DNA of 64,000 bases from an uncultured Chloroflexota bacterium (GTDB lineage: Bacteria; Chloroflexota; Dehalococcoidia; Lucifugimonadales; CAJXCD01). The DNA lies in NCBI GenBank assembly GCA_913051545.1, contig CAJXCD010000002.1, forward strand, positions 62,001 through 126,000. The letters run 5' to 3'. Of the stretch, positions 16,722-24,709 are shown one piece after another (the stretch's first letter is position 1; each line of letters starts with the position of its first letter). The notes beneath the pieces are model-generated. The model saw only the letters and a program-made list of their open reading frames with translations, was not told where the DNA came from and searched no databases. Position numbers and translations under genes: made by a program.

Positions 16722-17570
16722 CTACGTTTTAGTTCCGGTAACTCGATTTATGTGTTCCGCTGGAGATTCTTCAGCCCTTTGTAGTGTGCGAGGTGATAAT
16801 GTTAGGCTATCGAACACTTCCGGCTTTGACCGCACAAATCCCTCGGCATACGCTGTCCCTGCAGTCCATCCGGCTGCACCGCAGGAGATTTCTATCCGTT
16901 TCCGTGCATATGCTTCATTATGCCCTTGGCTTTTGAATAGTGTTTCTGCTTCTACTCTCTGTTCGTACCAATCACTAATGTCTACTAGAATATCCCAATC
17001 TCCACGGTCGAAATATACTCCAGGATAAAAGGTAGCAGCTATTTTATGAGGGCGAATTTGTGACCCGTGCTCTGGGTTTGAAGAGTGAAGTTGTGCACGT
17101 TCGACTGCGTATGCTGTTTCAGTGTGGGAATTATTTACATATGGCTGTATTAAGCCATGAGGTCCACTACCATTTATATAGGGTGATTGAGTTATTAATA
17201 TGTGAGGTCTAACCTCCGATATTATTTCCGAAAGTTCATTTATTATTCCAGGATTTTCGTCAACCCTGAATGGTTCCCCGCCATCTAGTATTCTTACGTC
17301 GTTTATGCCAAACAACAAGGCTGCTTGCCTAAGCTCATCAGCCTTCTGCTCTGCATATTTTTCAGGAGGTTCATTAATTATATTTGGGTCTTGTTCTGAT
17401 TTTGGCTTAAGTAGTTCAGTAGCTAATTTCTCGTTGTGGGCCTTTTTGCCTCCGGTTACCACTACAAGTGTAACGTCGTCTCCTTTATCGGTGTGGATTC
17501 CAAGAGTGCCAGCGCTGTGTGTGAAATCATGAGGATGTGCTTTTACAACCAATATCTGTAAGTTCGTCAT
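16722..17570 (-). CDS. PIG-L/LmbE-like family protein with altered active site (AHPHD instead of AHPDD)
   Basis: This 282-residue protein resembles the PIG-L N-acetylglucosaminyl deacetylases. The zinc-site motif AHPDD is AHPHD here (His12, His14, Asp15), with a further His18. GGEPFRVDENPGIINELSEIISEVRPHILITQSPY matches the family core, and HTETA supplies the likely third zinc ligand. In MshB-type enzymes the replaced Asp is the general base, so catalysis may differ. The upstream in-frame start at 17618 would overlap the neighbour; the ATG at 17570 has GGAG 6 nt before it and follows that neighbour's stop closely, so I chose it. A paralogue with the same altered motif lies at 63144-63980. Confidence 0.82.
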   Translation of the reverse strand: MTNLQILVVKAHPHDFTHSAGTLGIHTDKGDDVTLVVVTGGKKAHNEKLATELLKPKSEQDPNIINEPPEKYAEQKADELRQAALLFGINDVRILDGGEPFRVDENPGIINELSEIISEVRPHILITQSPYINGSGPHGLIQPYVNNSHTETAYAVERAQLHSSNPEHGSQIRPHKIAATFYPGVYFDRGDWDILVDISDWYEQRVEAETLFKSQGHNEAYARKRIEISCGAAGWTAGTAYAEGFVRSKPEVFDSLTLSPRTLQRAEESPAEHINRVTGTKT

Positions 17571-17580
17571 CAATATCTCC

Positions 17581-17958
17581 TTAATCCAACTGATTAGATA
17601 GATTGTCGGTAAAGTCAAATTTCAGTGTCCCCAAACCGGGAACTTCAAAACTCATAACAATTGTATGGGATCCTGGTTCCAGACTAAAATTATGTGATCG
17701 TATGGTTATATCTCTATTTATTGCCAGGGTAAATGTGTTTTCCTGATCTACTTCAGCAAACGAAACCTCACGTGCATCTAGAATGAAGAAGGTAGATAAT
17801 AAAGGTATCGTATTTCCATCCAGTATCAGGGGATACATTTTGTATGCGTACCCGGATCCTAAGCTGTTTCTTAATTTGAATTCAAATCCGTCTCCATATT
17901 TGCTCAAGCTATTTTTGACGTATAGTCGTTTAAGTATGAAGCTTGGTATAGAAATCAT
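17581..17958 (-). CDS. Conserved hypothetical protein (IPSFILKRLYVKNSL N-terminus)
   Basis: This 125-residue soluble protein has a predicted beta-rich pattern and no motif I can assign. Its N-terminus, IPSFILKRLYVKNSL..DGFEFKLRNSLGSG, looks like that of a short family seen next to sugar-catabolic genes in other bacteria; I recall this only loosely. It lies between the class II aldolase (15 bp) and the PIG-L-like protein (10 bp) in the six-gene operon, so a role in the same catabolic route is likely. Confidence 0.65.
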   Translation of the reverse strand: MISIPSFILKRLYVKNSLSKYGDGFEFKLRNSLGSGYAYKMYPLILDGNTIPLLSTFFILDAREVSFAEVDQENTFTLAINRDITIRSHNFSLEPGSHTIVMSFEVPGLGTLKFDFTDNLSNQLD

Positions 17959-17973
17959 TTAACTGGTACCAGT

Positions 17974-18672
17974 TTATCCTTCACTATATATTTCCCGCTG
18001 ATTCATCATCTCGAAAATGGCCTCTTCTGCCGCTACTGATTCTTTTGGTATTCCGTTAATTTTTCCAAGCATTTTTGAATACACAAATATTTTTGTTAAG
18101 CGTTCGGTAAAGACCGAAATCTCTAGAGCTTGTTCCAAATCTGTACCTACTCCAACCGCCCCATGGTTTCGAAGAAGGGCTGCATTTCGGTTTCCTAGAG
18201 ATGTACAGATATTGTCAGCCAGATCTTGACTTCCAGGGAAGCCGTAGTCAGCCACATATATAGGTCCTCCTATAGTTACTACCATTTCGTCGACTATGGC
18301 TGGTATTTTATCTCCAGTGATAGAAGCTACTGTTGAGAATAAGGAGTGTGTGTGTATAACAGCCCCAACGTCTATTCGAGATTTATAGATTGCCACGTGC
18401 ATTAGTGATTCTGATGAAGGTATACACTGGCCTTCTACAGGATTCATGTCAAAGTCAACGACGGGTATTTGTTCTGCGGTAAGGCACGATAGAGATTGTC
18501 GAGATGGGGTTATAGCCATCAGATTTGTTTTCCCATTGTCATTTATACGCAGACTTACATTCCCAGACTTTCCTGATACCAACCCCGAGTGGTGTACAGA
18601 ACGGGCAGTGTTAGCAACTGATTCACGTTCCTTTATCCAATTGACCTTTGACTTATTATTATCTTCTCCCAT
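17974..18672 (-). CDS. Class II aldolase/adducin family protein (fuculose-phosphate aldolase-like)
   Basis: This protein of about 232 residues belongs to the zinc-dependent class II aldolases, which cleave L-fuculose-1-phosphate, L-rhamnulose-1-phosphate or related sugars (or epimerise ribulose-5-phosphate). Substrate-loop SGKSGNVSLRI, TPSRQSL, the zinc ligands in AVIHTHSLFST (HxH) and the later LLRNHGAVGVG (His) are all present. The frame extends to 18729 across the preceding gene's end, but the ATG at 18672 has an AAAGGTG-type Shine-Dalgarno and fits the family. Together with the FGGY kinase upstream it suggests phosphorylation followed by aldol cleavage of a ketose. Confidence 0.85.
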   Translation of the reverse strand: MGEDNNKSKVNWIKERESVANTARSVHHSGLVSGKSGNVSLRINDNGKTNLMAITPSRQSLSCLTAEQIPVVDFDMNPVEGQCIPSSESLMHVAIYKSRIDVGAVIHTHSLFSTVASITGDKIPAIVDEMVVTIGGPIYVADYGFPGSQDLADNICTSLGNRNAALLRNHGAVGVGTDLEQALEISVFTERLTKIFVYSKMLGKINGIPKESVAAEEAIFEMMNQREIYSEG

Positions 18673-18704
18673 ATGACACACCTTTATACAGCAAATGGAA
18701 TATA

Positions 18705-19631
18705 CTAATTGACTACAGTCCAACCCCATGATTTCACTAATTTTCTAAGTTCATCCATTTCGTTTTCTGACATCGGATCTGATGGTGGTCTAGGATCTCC
18801 TATTGGGTATCCCAAAATTTTTGAAAGTCCTTTATGAACTGTACTCTGGCCACCTGTACGTTGGCTGACTTTTGTTTCCATTTCTACTATATCGTCATAT
18901 ACAGAATGGTAAAGTATCTCAGCTTCATCAAATTTCCCAGCTTTAAGCAGTCCCCACACCTTCATGTCATGTTTCGGGTTAGAATCTAGAATTGTTTGCA
19001 CGTAACCATGTCCCCCATTCTTAAAGCAGCGTACTGGGTTAGTACTATTATCGATGACATTAAAGCTGTCTTTAAACTTCAACATATCATCGTAATTAGG
19101 GTCCCCTGGCCATTTAACAGCAATGATATTTTCTATGTCGCTCATCTTGACTATGGTGTCCGCATCAATTTTTCCCCAGGTCATCCACCTAGTGTTATAG
19201 ATCATAATCCCTAGATCTATCTTGTTACTAACTTCATAATAATATTCGTATATATCTTGCTGAGTAGGTGAGTTAAAAACAGGAGGAGATATCTGAAGTC
19301 CTATTGCACCGAGGTCTGAAGCTCGTTTGGCATCTGCAATAGTTCTTTTTGTGTCTTTATGATGGATCCCTAGTAGTACGGGTGCTTTGCCTTGTGTTGC
19401 CTGAACGGCAGTTCCTAATAAAGCAGCCCATTCTGATTCATCTAGCATGGGGCCCTCGCCCAGGCCTGCTGCTATTTTTATTACCCCATTTTCATTCGAT
19501 ACTCCTCCGTCTATCATGCGTTGGATCATGGCATTTAGGGCGCCTAGATCGATCTCATATTTTTTGTCAAAAGGAGTTGGTACAGCTCCGAATGGGCCTA
19601 CAAACAACTTCTTTAATTTATTTCTATTCAT
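18705..19631 (-). CDS. Dihydrodipicolinate synthase/N-acetylneuraminate lyase family protein
   Basis: This 308-residue TIM-barrel lyase is of the DapA/NanA superfamily. GAVPTPFDKKYEIDLGALNAMIQRMIDGGV is the usual N-terminus, and the Schiff-base lysine is in IIAVKWPGD. The expected GTTGE motif (binding the keto-acid carboxylate) is replaced by AAGLGEGPML, so this is not a standard DapA. The surrounding kinase, aldolase and dehydrogenase genes suggest a catabolic keto-acid aldolase or dehydratase rather than lysine synthesis. I cannot name the substrate. Confidence 0.83.
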   Translation of the reverse strand: MNRNKLKKLFVGPFGAVPTPFDKKYEIDLGALNAMIQRMIDGGVSNENGVIKIAAGLGEGPMLDESEWAALLGTAVQATQGKAPVLLGIHHKDTKRTIADAKRASDLGAIGLQISPPVFNSPTQQDIYEYYYEVSNKIDLGIMIYNTRWMTWGKIDADTIVKMSDIENIIAVKWPGDPNYDDMLKFKDSFNVIDNSTNPVRCFKNGGHGYVQTILDSNPKHDMKVWGLLKAGKFDEAEILYHSVYDDIVEMETKVSQRTGGQSTVHKGLSKILGYPIGDPRPPSDPMSENEMDELRKLVKSWGWTVVN

Positions 19632-19659
19632 ATTAACTCCACTGTATTTAATATAGTTT

Positions 19660-21165
19660 CTAAATTTCTATTTCACATATTTTATCGGAAGATTTCATCC
19701 AGTGAAAATAGTGCTCTTCATATTCCTGCGATTCAGACTTGTCAGGTTCTAATATCTTCATGTTATCACTAAGCAGTAAAGAGGTATTATTCAATGATGG
19801 TTTTCGGTTAATAGCGTTTAATACACATAGATAGGCTCCTAGTGAACTAACGTTGGGATTTGAAGATATTTTGACAGGTCTTCCTAAAACATTAACAATA
19901 ATTTCAGTCAATAAATTTGATGTCGTCATTCCCCCACCTATAGATACTTGTGGTGTTTGGAATCCTGAAACTCTCTGCAATTGTTCTAAGTTAGCTCGAA
20001 TTGCGTATGCGATGGACTCTAACGCTGACCTAACTATGTGTCCTCTTTCAGTGCCTCCAAAAGAAACTGGAGTTGGAAATAATATTCCTCCACTTTTAAA
20101 TCCTAAATTACTCACATTCATTTCAGGCTTACCGAAGAACGTCATAGTTCCTTCAGATCCCACTGGAATATCTGATGCAAGCATATCCATTTCCTCAAAA
20201 GATTCATTGTGTGATGCCAGTATCGTTTGAGACAGCCATTTGTAGGAATTGCCGGTATCTGTTGCACTGCTTTCGGCCACCCATGTATCTGGAGTTAAGA
20301 AACAACCTGCCCAAGTGCTTTGAGATTCGGATAATTTTGGTGTGTGAGTTATCATTTGGATCGGTGCACTCCATCCTGCGATTATACCCACCTCTTTCTC
20401 ATTAACAGTCGACATTCCTAGTAATCCGCACTGAGTGTCTGCACCTGAAACTACTACCGGTGTTCCAACAGGAATTCCAGTAGTAGCTGATACCAATTTC
20501 TGAACGATACCAACCGATGTTCCAGCACGTATTAAAGTAACGTTTGTGTTATCAACAAGAGGTGTGCCATCAAGCTTTATTGCGTTCCAGTCTTGATTAT
20601 GAATGTCTAGTAGCCCAGCTCCACTTGCCAGTGAATATTCACTGATGAGTTCTCCAGATAATCGATATATTATCCAATCGGCGAGACAAAGTGTATTAAC
20701 TGGATTACTGAACGAATCAGGACGATTTTTATGCATCCATCTTAGTTTGGCAGGTGCGAATAGCATAGAAGGGGTGTGTCCAGTGATTTTATAGATTTGT
20801 TCCCCTATAGTTTCGTCTATTTCTGCCCCTTCAAATACTGCTCTGCAATCGTGATTAGGTCCTGAATATATTTCACTGTTATTACTGTCTAGAAAAACTA
20901 TCCCCTGTCTCTGACTTGTAGCGGTGACGGCAATAATTTTCCCTTTAGATGATGCTATACGATTAGATGTTTTATATAACAGTTCACAAATGATTACCCA
21001 TACTTTTTTTGTATCGAATTCTTTTGCATAGGTTGGTGAGTCAGCCGAATTTAGATATGGCCAAGCTGCCTGATTTTGGAAAGATATGTTCCCGTTTTGG
21101 TCTATTGCTGAACAACGTATTGCACTTGTACCAGCATCTATCACTAATACGTATTCGTTATACAT
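19660..21165 (-). CDS. FGGY-family carbohydrate kinase
   Basis: This 501-residue sugar kinase of the xylulokinase/fuculokinase/gluconate kinase group has the N-terminal ATPase core YVLVIDAGTSAIRCSAIDQNG. AVTATSQRQGIVFLD, the substrate region with PNHDCRA, and VSGADTQCGLLGMS follow. The C-terminal ATP-binding block VSIGGGMTTSNLLTEIIVNVLGRPV carries the second FGGY signature region. Its start overlaps the end of the upstream dehydrogenase by 8 bp, indicating coupling. The partner class II aldolase in the operon fits a ketose substrate. Confidence 0.87.
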   Translation of the reverse strand: MYNEYVLVIDAGTSAIRCSAIDQNGNISFQNQAAWPYLNSADSPTYAKEFDTKKVWVIICELLYKTSNRIASSKGKIIAVTATSQRQGIVFLDSNNSEIYSGPNHDCRAVFEGAEIDETIGEQIYKITGHTPSMLFAPAKLRWMHKNRPDSFSNPVNTLCLADWIIYRLSGELISEYSLASGAGLLDIHNQDWNAIKLDGTPLVDNTNVTLIRAGTSVGIVQKLVSATTGIPVGTPVVVSGADTQCGLLGMSTVNEKEVGIIAGWSAPIQMITHTPKLSESQSTWAGCFLTPDTWVAESSATDTGNSYKWLSQTILASHNESFEEMDMLASDIPVGSEGTMTFFGKPEMNVSNLGFKSGGILFPTPVSFGGTERGHIVRSALESIAYAIRANLEQLQRVSGFQTPQVSIGGGMTTSNLLTEIIVNVLGRPVKISSNPNVSSLGAYLCVLNAINRKPSLNNTSLLLSDNMKILEPDKSESQEYEEHYFHWMKSSDKICEIEI

Positions 21166-22162
21166 TGGAGCCCCAGATTTCCTGGTTCACTAAATTCTTG
21201 GGCTTATGCCCTCGAATAAATCTAAATATATCGCTTGTCATCATATTAGAATGACGTTCAATAGTTTCTTGAGTGGCTCCTCCCACGTGTGGTGTTAATA
21301 TGACATTATTGAGTGATAATAGTGGACTGGTCGGTTCTACAGGATGCGTTTCAAATACATCTAACGCTGCACCAGCCAAGGCACCTCGTTTCAAGGCAGT
21401 TATCAGGGCATTTTCGGACACTATTTCAGAGTTGGAAATGTTAATCAGGTATGACGAATCCTTCATGATCCTCAATCTGTGTGAGTCGAACATACCTCTC
21501 GTTTCACTTGTCAATGGCGCCGTAATAGTTACAAAATCTGATATTTGAAGGAGACATTCTAAAGATTTCGATTTAATATCTTTGGGAATTTCTGAGGTAT
21601 ATGGGTCATATACCAGGCATTTCATTCCTAAACCTTGTGCTACTGAGGACAATCGCGTGCCTATGGCTCCAAACCCAATTATTCCGACTGTACGGTTTGC
21701 TAGTTCAATCCCTTGCATTGTTATGTACGGTTCTACAGGGTTTTCCCACTTTTTCTTAATAATATACTGGTGTAAATATGGGATTTTCCTTGCTAGTGAA
21801 AGCATTAATCCTATGGCATGTTCAGCGACCGCTTGGTCATTCCGGCTAGGTGTATTTACTACTATCACTCCGTTCTTTGTTGCTGAATCTATATCTATAT
21901 GATCTGTAGAACCTCTACATACTCCTAAAAACTGTAAATTAGGAGTACCCTCAAACACCTCTTGAAATACAAAGTCAGATTCAATTACAAGTATATTTAT
22001 GCTCTCTTGTACTAGTCTTTCAGATAATTTATTTGGGTCCCATAAAATCCTCGTTTCAGCCCAGCTTTCATAAGTCACATCTATGGCCGTTTCTAAATCA
22101 CGCAATTTACAGTCGCTGAATGGCGATAGAATTAGAACATGATGTGATTTAGTTTCCCCCAT
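21158..22162 (-). CDS. D-isomer 2-hydroxyacid dehydrogenase (NAD-dependent)
   Basis: This 334-residue protein has the two-domain SerA-like fold. NAD-binding GIIGFGAIGTRL, ALITALKRGALAGAALDVFETHPV and the catalytic His region ILTPHVGGAT are clear, with the conserved Arg in GVCRGSTDH. It lacks the extra C-terminal regulatory domains of 3-phosphoglycerate dehydrogenase, so a catabolic glyoxylate, hydroxypyruvate or sugar-acid role is more likely. It is the first intact gene of the six-gene operon that runs left to 16722. Confidence 0.87.
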   Translation of the reverse strand: MGETKSHHVLILSPFSDCKLRDLETAIDVTYESWAETRILWDPNKLSERLVQESINILVIESDFVFQEVFEGTPNLQFLGVCRGSTDHIDIDSATKNGVIVVNTPSRNDQAVAEHAIGLMLSLARKIPYLHQYIIKKKWENPVEPYITMQGIELANRTVGIIGFGAIGTRLSSVAQGLGMKCLVYDPYTSEIPKDIKSKSLECLLQISDFVTITAPLTSETRGMFDSHRLRIMKDSSYLINISNSEIVSENALITALKRGALAGAALDVFETHPVEPTSPLLSLNNVILTPHVGGATQETIERHSNMMTSDIFRFIRGHKPKNLVNQEIWGSNV

Positions 22163-22165
22163 AAT

Positions 22166-22408
22166 TTATAAGTAACACTCAATAAGTAATACGGAATTGT
22201 TCATAAGTACTCTCATTTCACCTTCTACTATAATAGAAGGCCGAAGGTATTCCCTCCTTAAATCATACGGGAAATTTTCGATAGCATATCTCAACATAGT
22301 TCTTGCTATTTGTACAGCATACTTATCTAGGAAAGTTATTTCTACGTCCAGATTTTTCTTGCCAACTTTACGAAGCATCCATCCTACAGCTTTATATATT
22401 TTATCCAC
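22166..22408 (-). pseudogene. C-terminal remnant of a DNA alkylation repair (AlkD-type) protein
   Basis: This 80-codon frame begins IYKAVGWMLRKVGKKNLDVEITFLDKYAVQIARTMLRYAIENFPYDLRREYL. It closely matches what I know of the C-terminal end of AlkD-type DNA alkylation repair enzymes (VGWMLRExGKRD...PRTMLRYAIExFPExxRxxYL). Those proteins are about 220-240 residues. Here an in-frame TAA lies just upstream and the divergent dioxygenase starts 150 bp away, so the first two thirds are gone. The last 25 residues look unrelated to the family. The remnant ends 3 bp before the hydroxyacid dehydrogenase start. Confidence 0.7.
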
Positions 22409-22557
22409 AGGATATTTTTAATTATCAGTATTCTAATAATAGATGTTGAATATATGCTATTAAGTTGTACTTCAATATAGTTCTTTCTATAATGACGCCT
22501 GATGCAATAAAATTATTCTAGATATTGATTAATATCATTATCGGGTAGGGAATCGTA

Positions 22558-23403
22558 ATGAAAACTACTAACCCGCTGAGTGCTGAGCAGATGTCATTCT
22601 TTGACACCTTTGGTTTTTTGTCATTTCCTAATCTACTTTCAGACCGGGTAGATCGTATCATTGAAGAATTTGAAGCGATATGGGCAGCAAATGGAGGTGG
22701 ACATAACGGTAAGCTTCACGACGGAGAAAAGCGCTCATCTATATTGCCATTCCCGGACAGGAGTGAGTATCTCAGTAGCCTACTAGATGATCCGCGTATA
22801 CATGATATTGCTTCTAGTATTTGTGGAGAAGACTTTAATTACTATGGGGGAGACGGGAATTTTTATTCGGGGGATACTAATTGGCACTCTGACGGATATG
22901 CCACTAGACCAGTTATTAGTATAAAAATTGCTTTTTATTTGGACAAACTCACTAGTACCACTGGTGCGCTGAGAGTTATTCCAGGGAGTCACAAAATTGG
23001 AGATAAATTCGGACTTTCTTTGGAAGAATACGTCAAGGATACTGAAACTACCTTGGGTATGGACCCAAGCGAAGTGCCTTCACAGGTATTAGAAATTACT
23101 CCCGGTGATATAGTTGTTTTCAATCATAGTATTAAGCATGCGTCCTTTGGAGGATCTTCTAGAAGACGAATGTTTACGATGAATTTTTCTGAACGGTATC
23201 CAGATGACAAGATTGATGATTTGAGAGAGCAGTTAGGTAGTGAATCGAGGTTTTGGATAGATCGAATACATGGAGAAGAGATGATTCGCACTGCATCCCC
23301 GGAACGCTGGGTCCATCTCGAACAGGTTCGTGCTAATGATACTCATTTAGCTGAATTGACTATGAAAAAAAAGAAGACAATGGAGGAACCATCTAGGGGA
23401 TAA
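22558..23403 (+). CDS. Phytanoyl-CoA dioxygenase (PhyH) family protein
   Basis: This 281-residue Fe(II)/2-oxoglutarate-dependent oxygenase has iron ligands His110 and Asp112 in WHSDGY. The distal His lies in FNHSIKHASFGG, with the co-substrate Arg pair SSRRRMF after it. FNYYGGDGNFYSGDTNWHSDGY is typical of the PhyH subfamily acting on small organic substrates. The substrate is unknown. It is alone on the plus strand, flanked by the AlkD remnant and a convergent SDR. A second, dissimilar PhyH lies at 59507-60331. Confidence 0.88.
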   Translation: MKTTNPLSAEQMSFFDTFGFLSFPNLLSDRVDRIIEEFEAIWAANGGGHNGKLHDGEKRSSILPFPDRSEYLSSLLDDPRIHDIASSICGEDFNYYGGDGNFYSGDTNWHSDGYATRPVISIKIAFYLDKLTSTTGALRVIPGSHKIGDKFGLSLEEYVKDTETTLGMDPSEVPSQVLEITPGDIVVFNHSIKHASFGGSSRRRMFTMNFSERYPDDKIDDLREQLGSESRFWIDRIHGEEMIRTASPERWVHLEQVRANDTHLAELTMKKKKTMEEPSRG

Positions 23404-23412
23404 ATGATACTA

Positions 23413-24162
23413 TTATTGAGCTGTCATACCTCCGTCAATTAATAGATCTGAACCGGTGATAAATGACGACTCGTCCGAAGCTAGAAACAGTGCTCCATAT
23501 GCTACATCTTCCGCTGTACCGATCCGCCCAGCTGGTATTCTTTTAATTGAAGCTGCTCTGCCTTGAGGGGTACCAATATTTTCAGCGATCATTTCTGTAT
23601 CAATAGAACCAGGACTAATTGAGTTAACTCTGATGCCTTCACTCGCGTGCTGTATTGCAGCATGTTTAGTTAATATTCTCACCGCTGCTTTTGAAGCTCC
23701 GTAAGCTCCTCCCCTGCTGCTACCTACTATACCGGTTGTGGAACAGATATTTATTATGGATCCACCGTTAGCTTTGCGCATAGCAGGAATTACATATTTA
23801 GTTCCCAGAAATGCTCCCCTAGCATTCGTACTTATAACGTCATCCCATTCTTCCATGGATGTATTTTCGATAGTTGTAGTTCGGTATATGCTTGCATTAT
23901 TGACAAGTACATTTAGTGCCTTGAATTTATCTAAGGTGTGTTGGATAGCTAGTACCCAGTCTTTTTCGGAGGACACATCTAGTTTCACAAACGTTGCCTT
24001 ACCACCTCCAGAGGAGATATCTTGAGCCACCTTTTCTCCAAGAGTGGATAATACGTCTGCAACTACTACAGTAGCTCCTTCTGCAGAAAATAATTTAGCT
24101 TCGCATTCCCCTTGGCCTCGTGCGGCTCCCGTTATCAGGGCAACTTTCCCATTGAGTCTCAT
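23413..24162 (-). CDS. Short-chain dehydrogenase/reductase
   Basis: This 249-residue classical SDR has the cofactor motif TGAARGQGE (residues 11-19), NNAS, the catalytic Ser in INICSTTGIVG and YGASK (Tyr-x-x-x-Lys). C-terminal IDGGMTAQ is the usual ending of the 3-oxoacyl-ACP reductase-like group. The Asp in VVADVL after beta 2 favours NAD(H). The substrate is not evident. It converges on the PhyH gene with 9 bp between stops. Confidence 0.9.
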   Translation of the reverse strand: MRLNGKVALITGAARGQGECEAKLFSAEGATVVVADVLSTLGEKVAQDISSGGGKATFVKLDVSSEKDWVLAIQHTLDKFKALNVLVNNASIYRTTTIENTSMEEWDDVISTNARGAFLGTKYVIPAMRKANGGSIINICSTTGIVGSSRGGAYGASKAAVRILTKHAAIQHASEGIRVNSISPGSIDTEMIAENIGTPQGRAASIKRIPAGRIGTAEDVAYGALFLASDESSFITGSDLLIDGGMTAQ

Positions 24163-24322
24163 TTTCCACCATGTGTTTATGAATGATTGTAAATATTTAG
24201 ATATTCTTAGGGCAGTGGATATTTAGAATAGACGTGATTGTAGCATTTTATTTAACTCGCCGGGTACATGTGCAATATAAGCGTCAAAATGTGACGTCCT
24301 TAATTTTTGGATAACCATAACC

Positions 24323-24361
24323 TTGACAGGAACATACGTTCTGTTCTAAACTGTTCTAAAA
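24323..24361 (+). promoter_or_regulatory. Promoter of the small gene-ftsZ unit with a LexA-type box and direct repeats
   Basis: A consensus -35 TTGACA lies at 24323-24328, and TAAACT (24347-24352) at 18 bp could be the -10. The spacer holds GAACATACGTTC (24330-24341), a perfect match to the GAAC-N4-GTTC box bound by LexA in Gram-positive lineages. Two copies of TGTTCTAAA follow at 24342-24350 and 24352-24360, spaced by one helical turn. Binding by LexA is inference. Confidence 0.5.
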
Positions 24362-24395
24362 TAAGCTATAAATAATATTCAATGGAGATGAAGAG

Positions 24396-24662
24396 ATGGA
24401 AGTACTAGATATTCCTAAAGTCGCGGCACAAGTCAAAATGGAAGGGATGCCTCCTATTCCTAAGCCTATATCGGTTTCTCCAAAAGATCTTCGTCGCGGT
24501 CAATCTGTAAGATATATTGGTCATCTTTCTGGCGGTCCTCGGTATGGTTCTAATGGAGTTGTAAGGGATACTCTCATGCGAGGGGCGTTAGTCGATCTAG
24601 GTTTATCCGGGAGGTGGAGGATTCCGTTTCATTTTCTTGTTCCTGTCACTAGGGTTGCCTAA
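24396..24662 (+). CDS. Small conserved-looking protein upstream of ftsZ
   Basis: This 88-residue protein has no assigned family. Residues 35-85 (RRGQSVRYIGHLSGGPRYGSNGVVRDTLMRGALVDLGLSGRWRIPFHFLVPV) look like a small beta-barrel of the SH3/KOW type: a 'G-x-x-V-R-Y-I-G' opening, a GxxGxV turn and a final VPV strand. The ATG at 24396 has GGAG 8 nt upstream. ftsZ starts 47 bp after its stop, so both probably share the promoter at 24323. A division-associated or nucleic-acid-binding role is only a guess from position and fold pattern. Confidence 0.7.
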   Translation: MEVLDIPKVAAQVKMEGMPPIPKPISVSPKDLRRGQSVRYIGHLSGGPRYGSNGVVRDTLMRGALVDLGLSGRWRIPFHFLVPVTRVA

Positions 24663-24709
24663 CTTTCTATATATTCCTTTCAATTATTCTGTTGTAGGAG
24701 CGTATGGTA

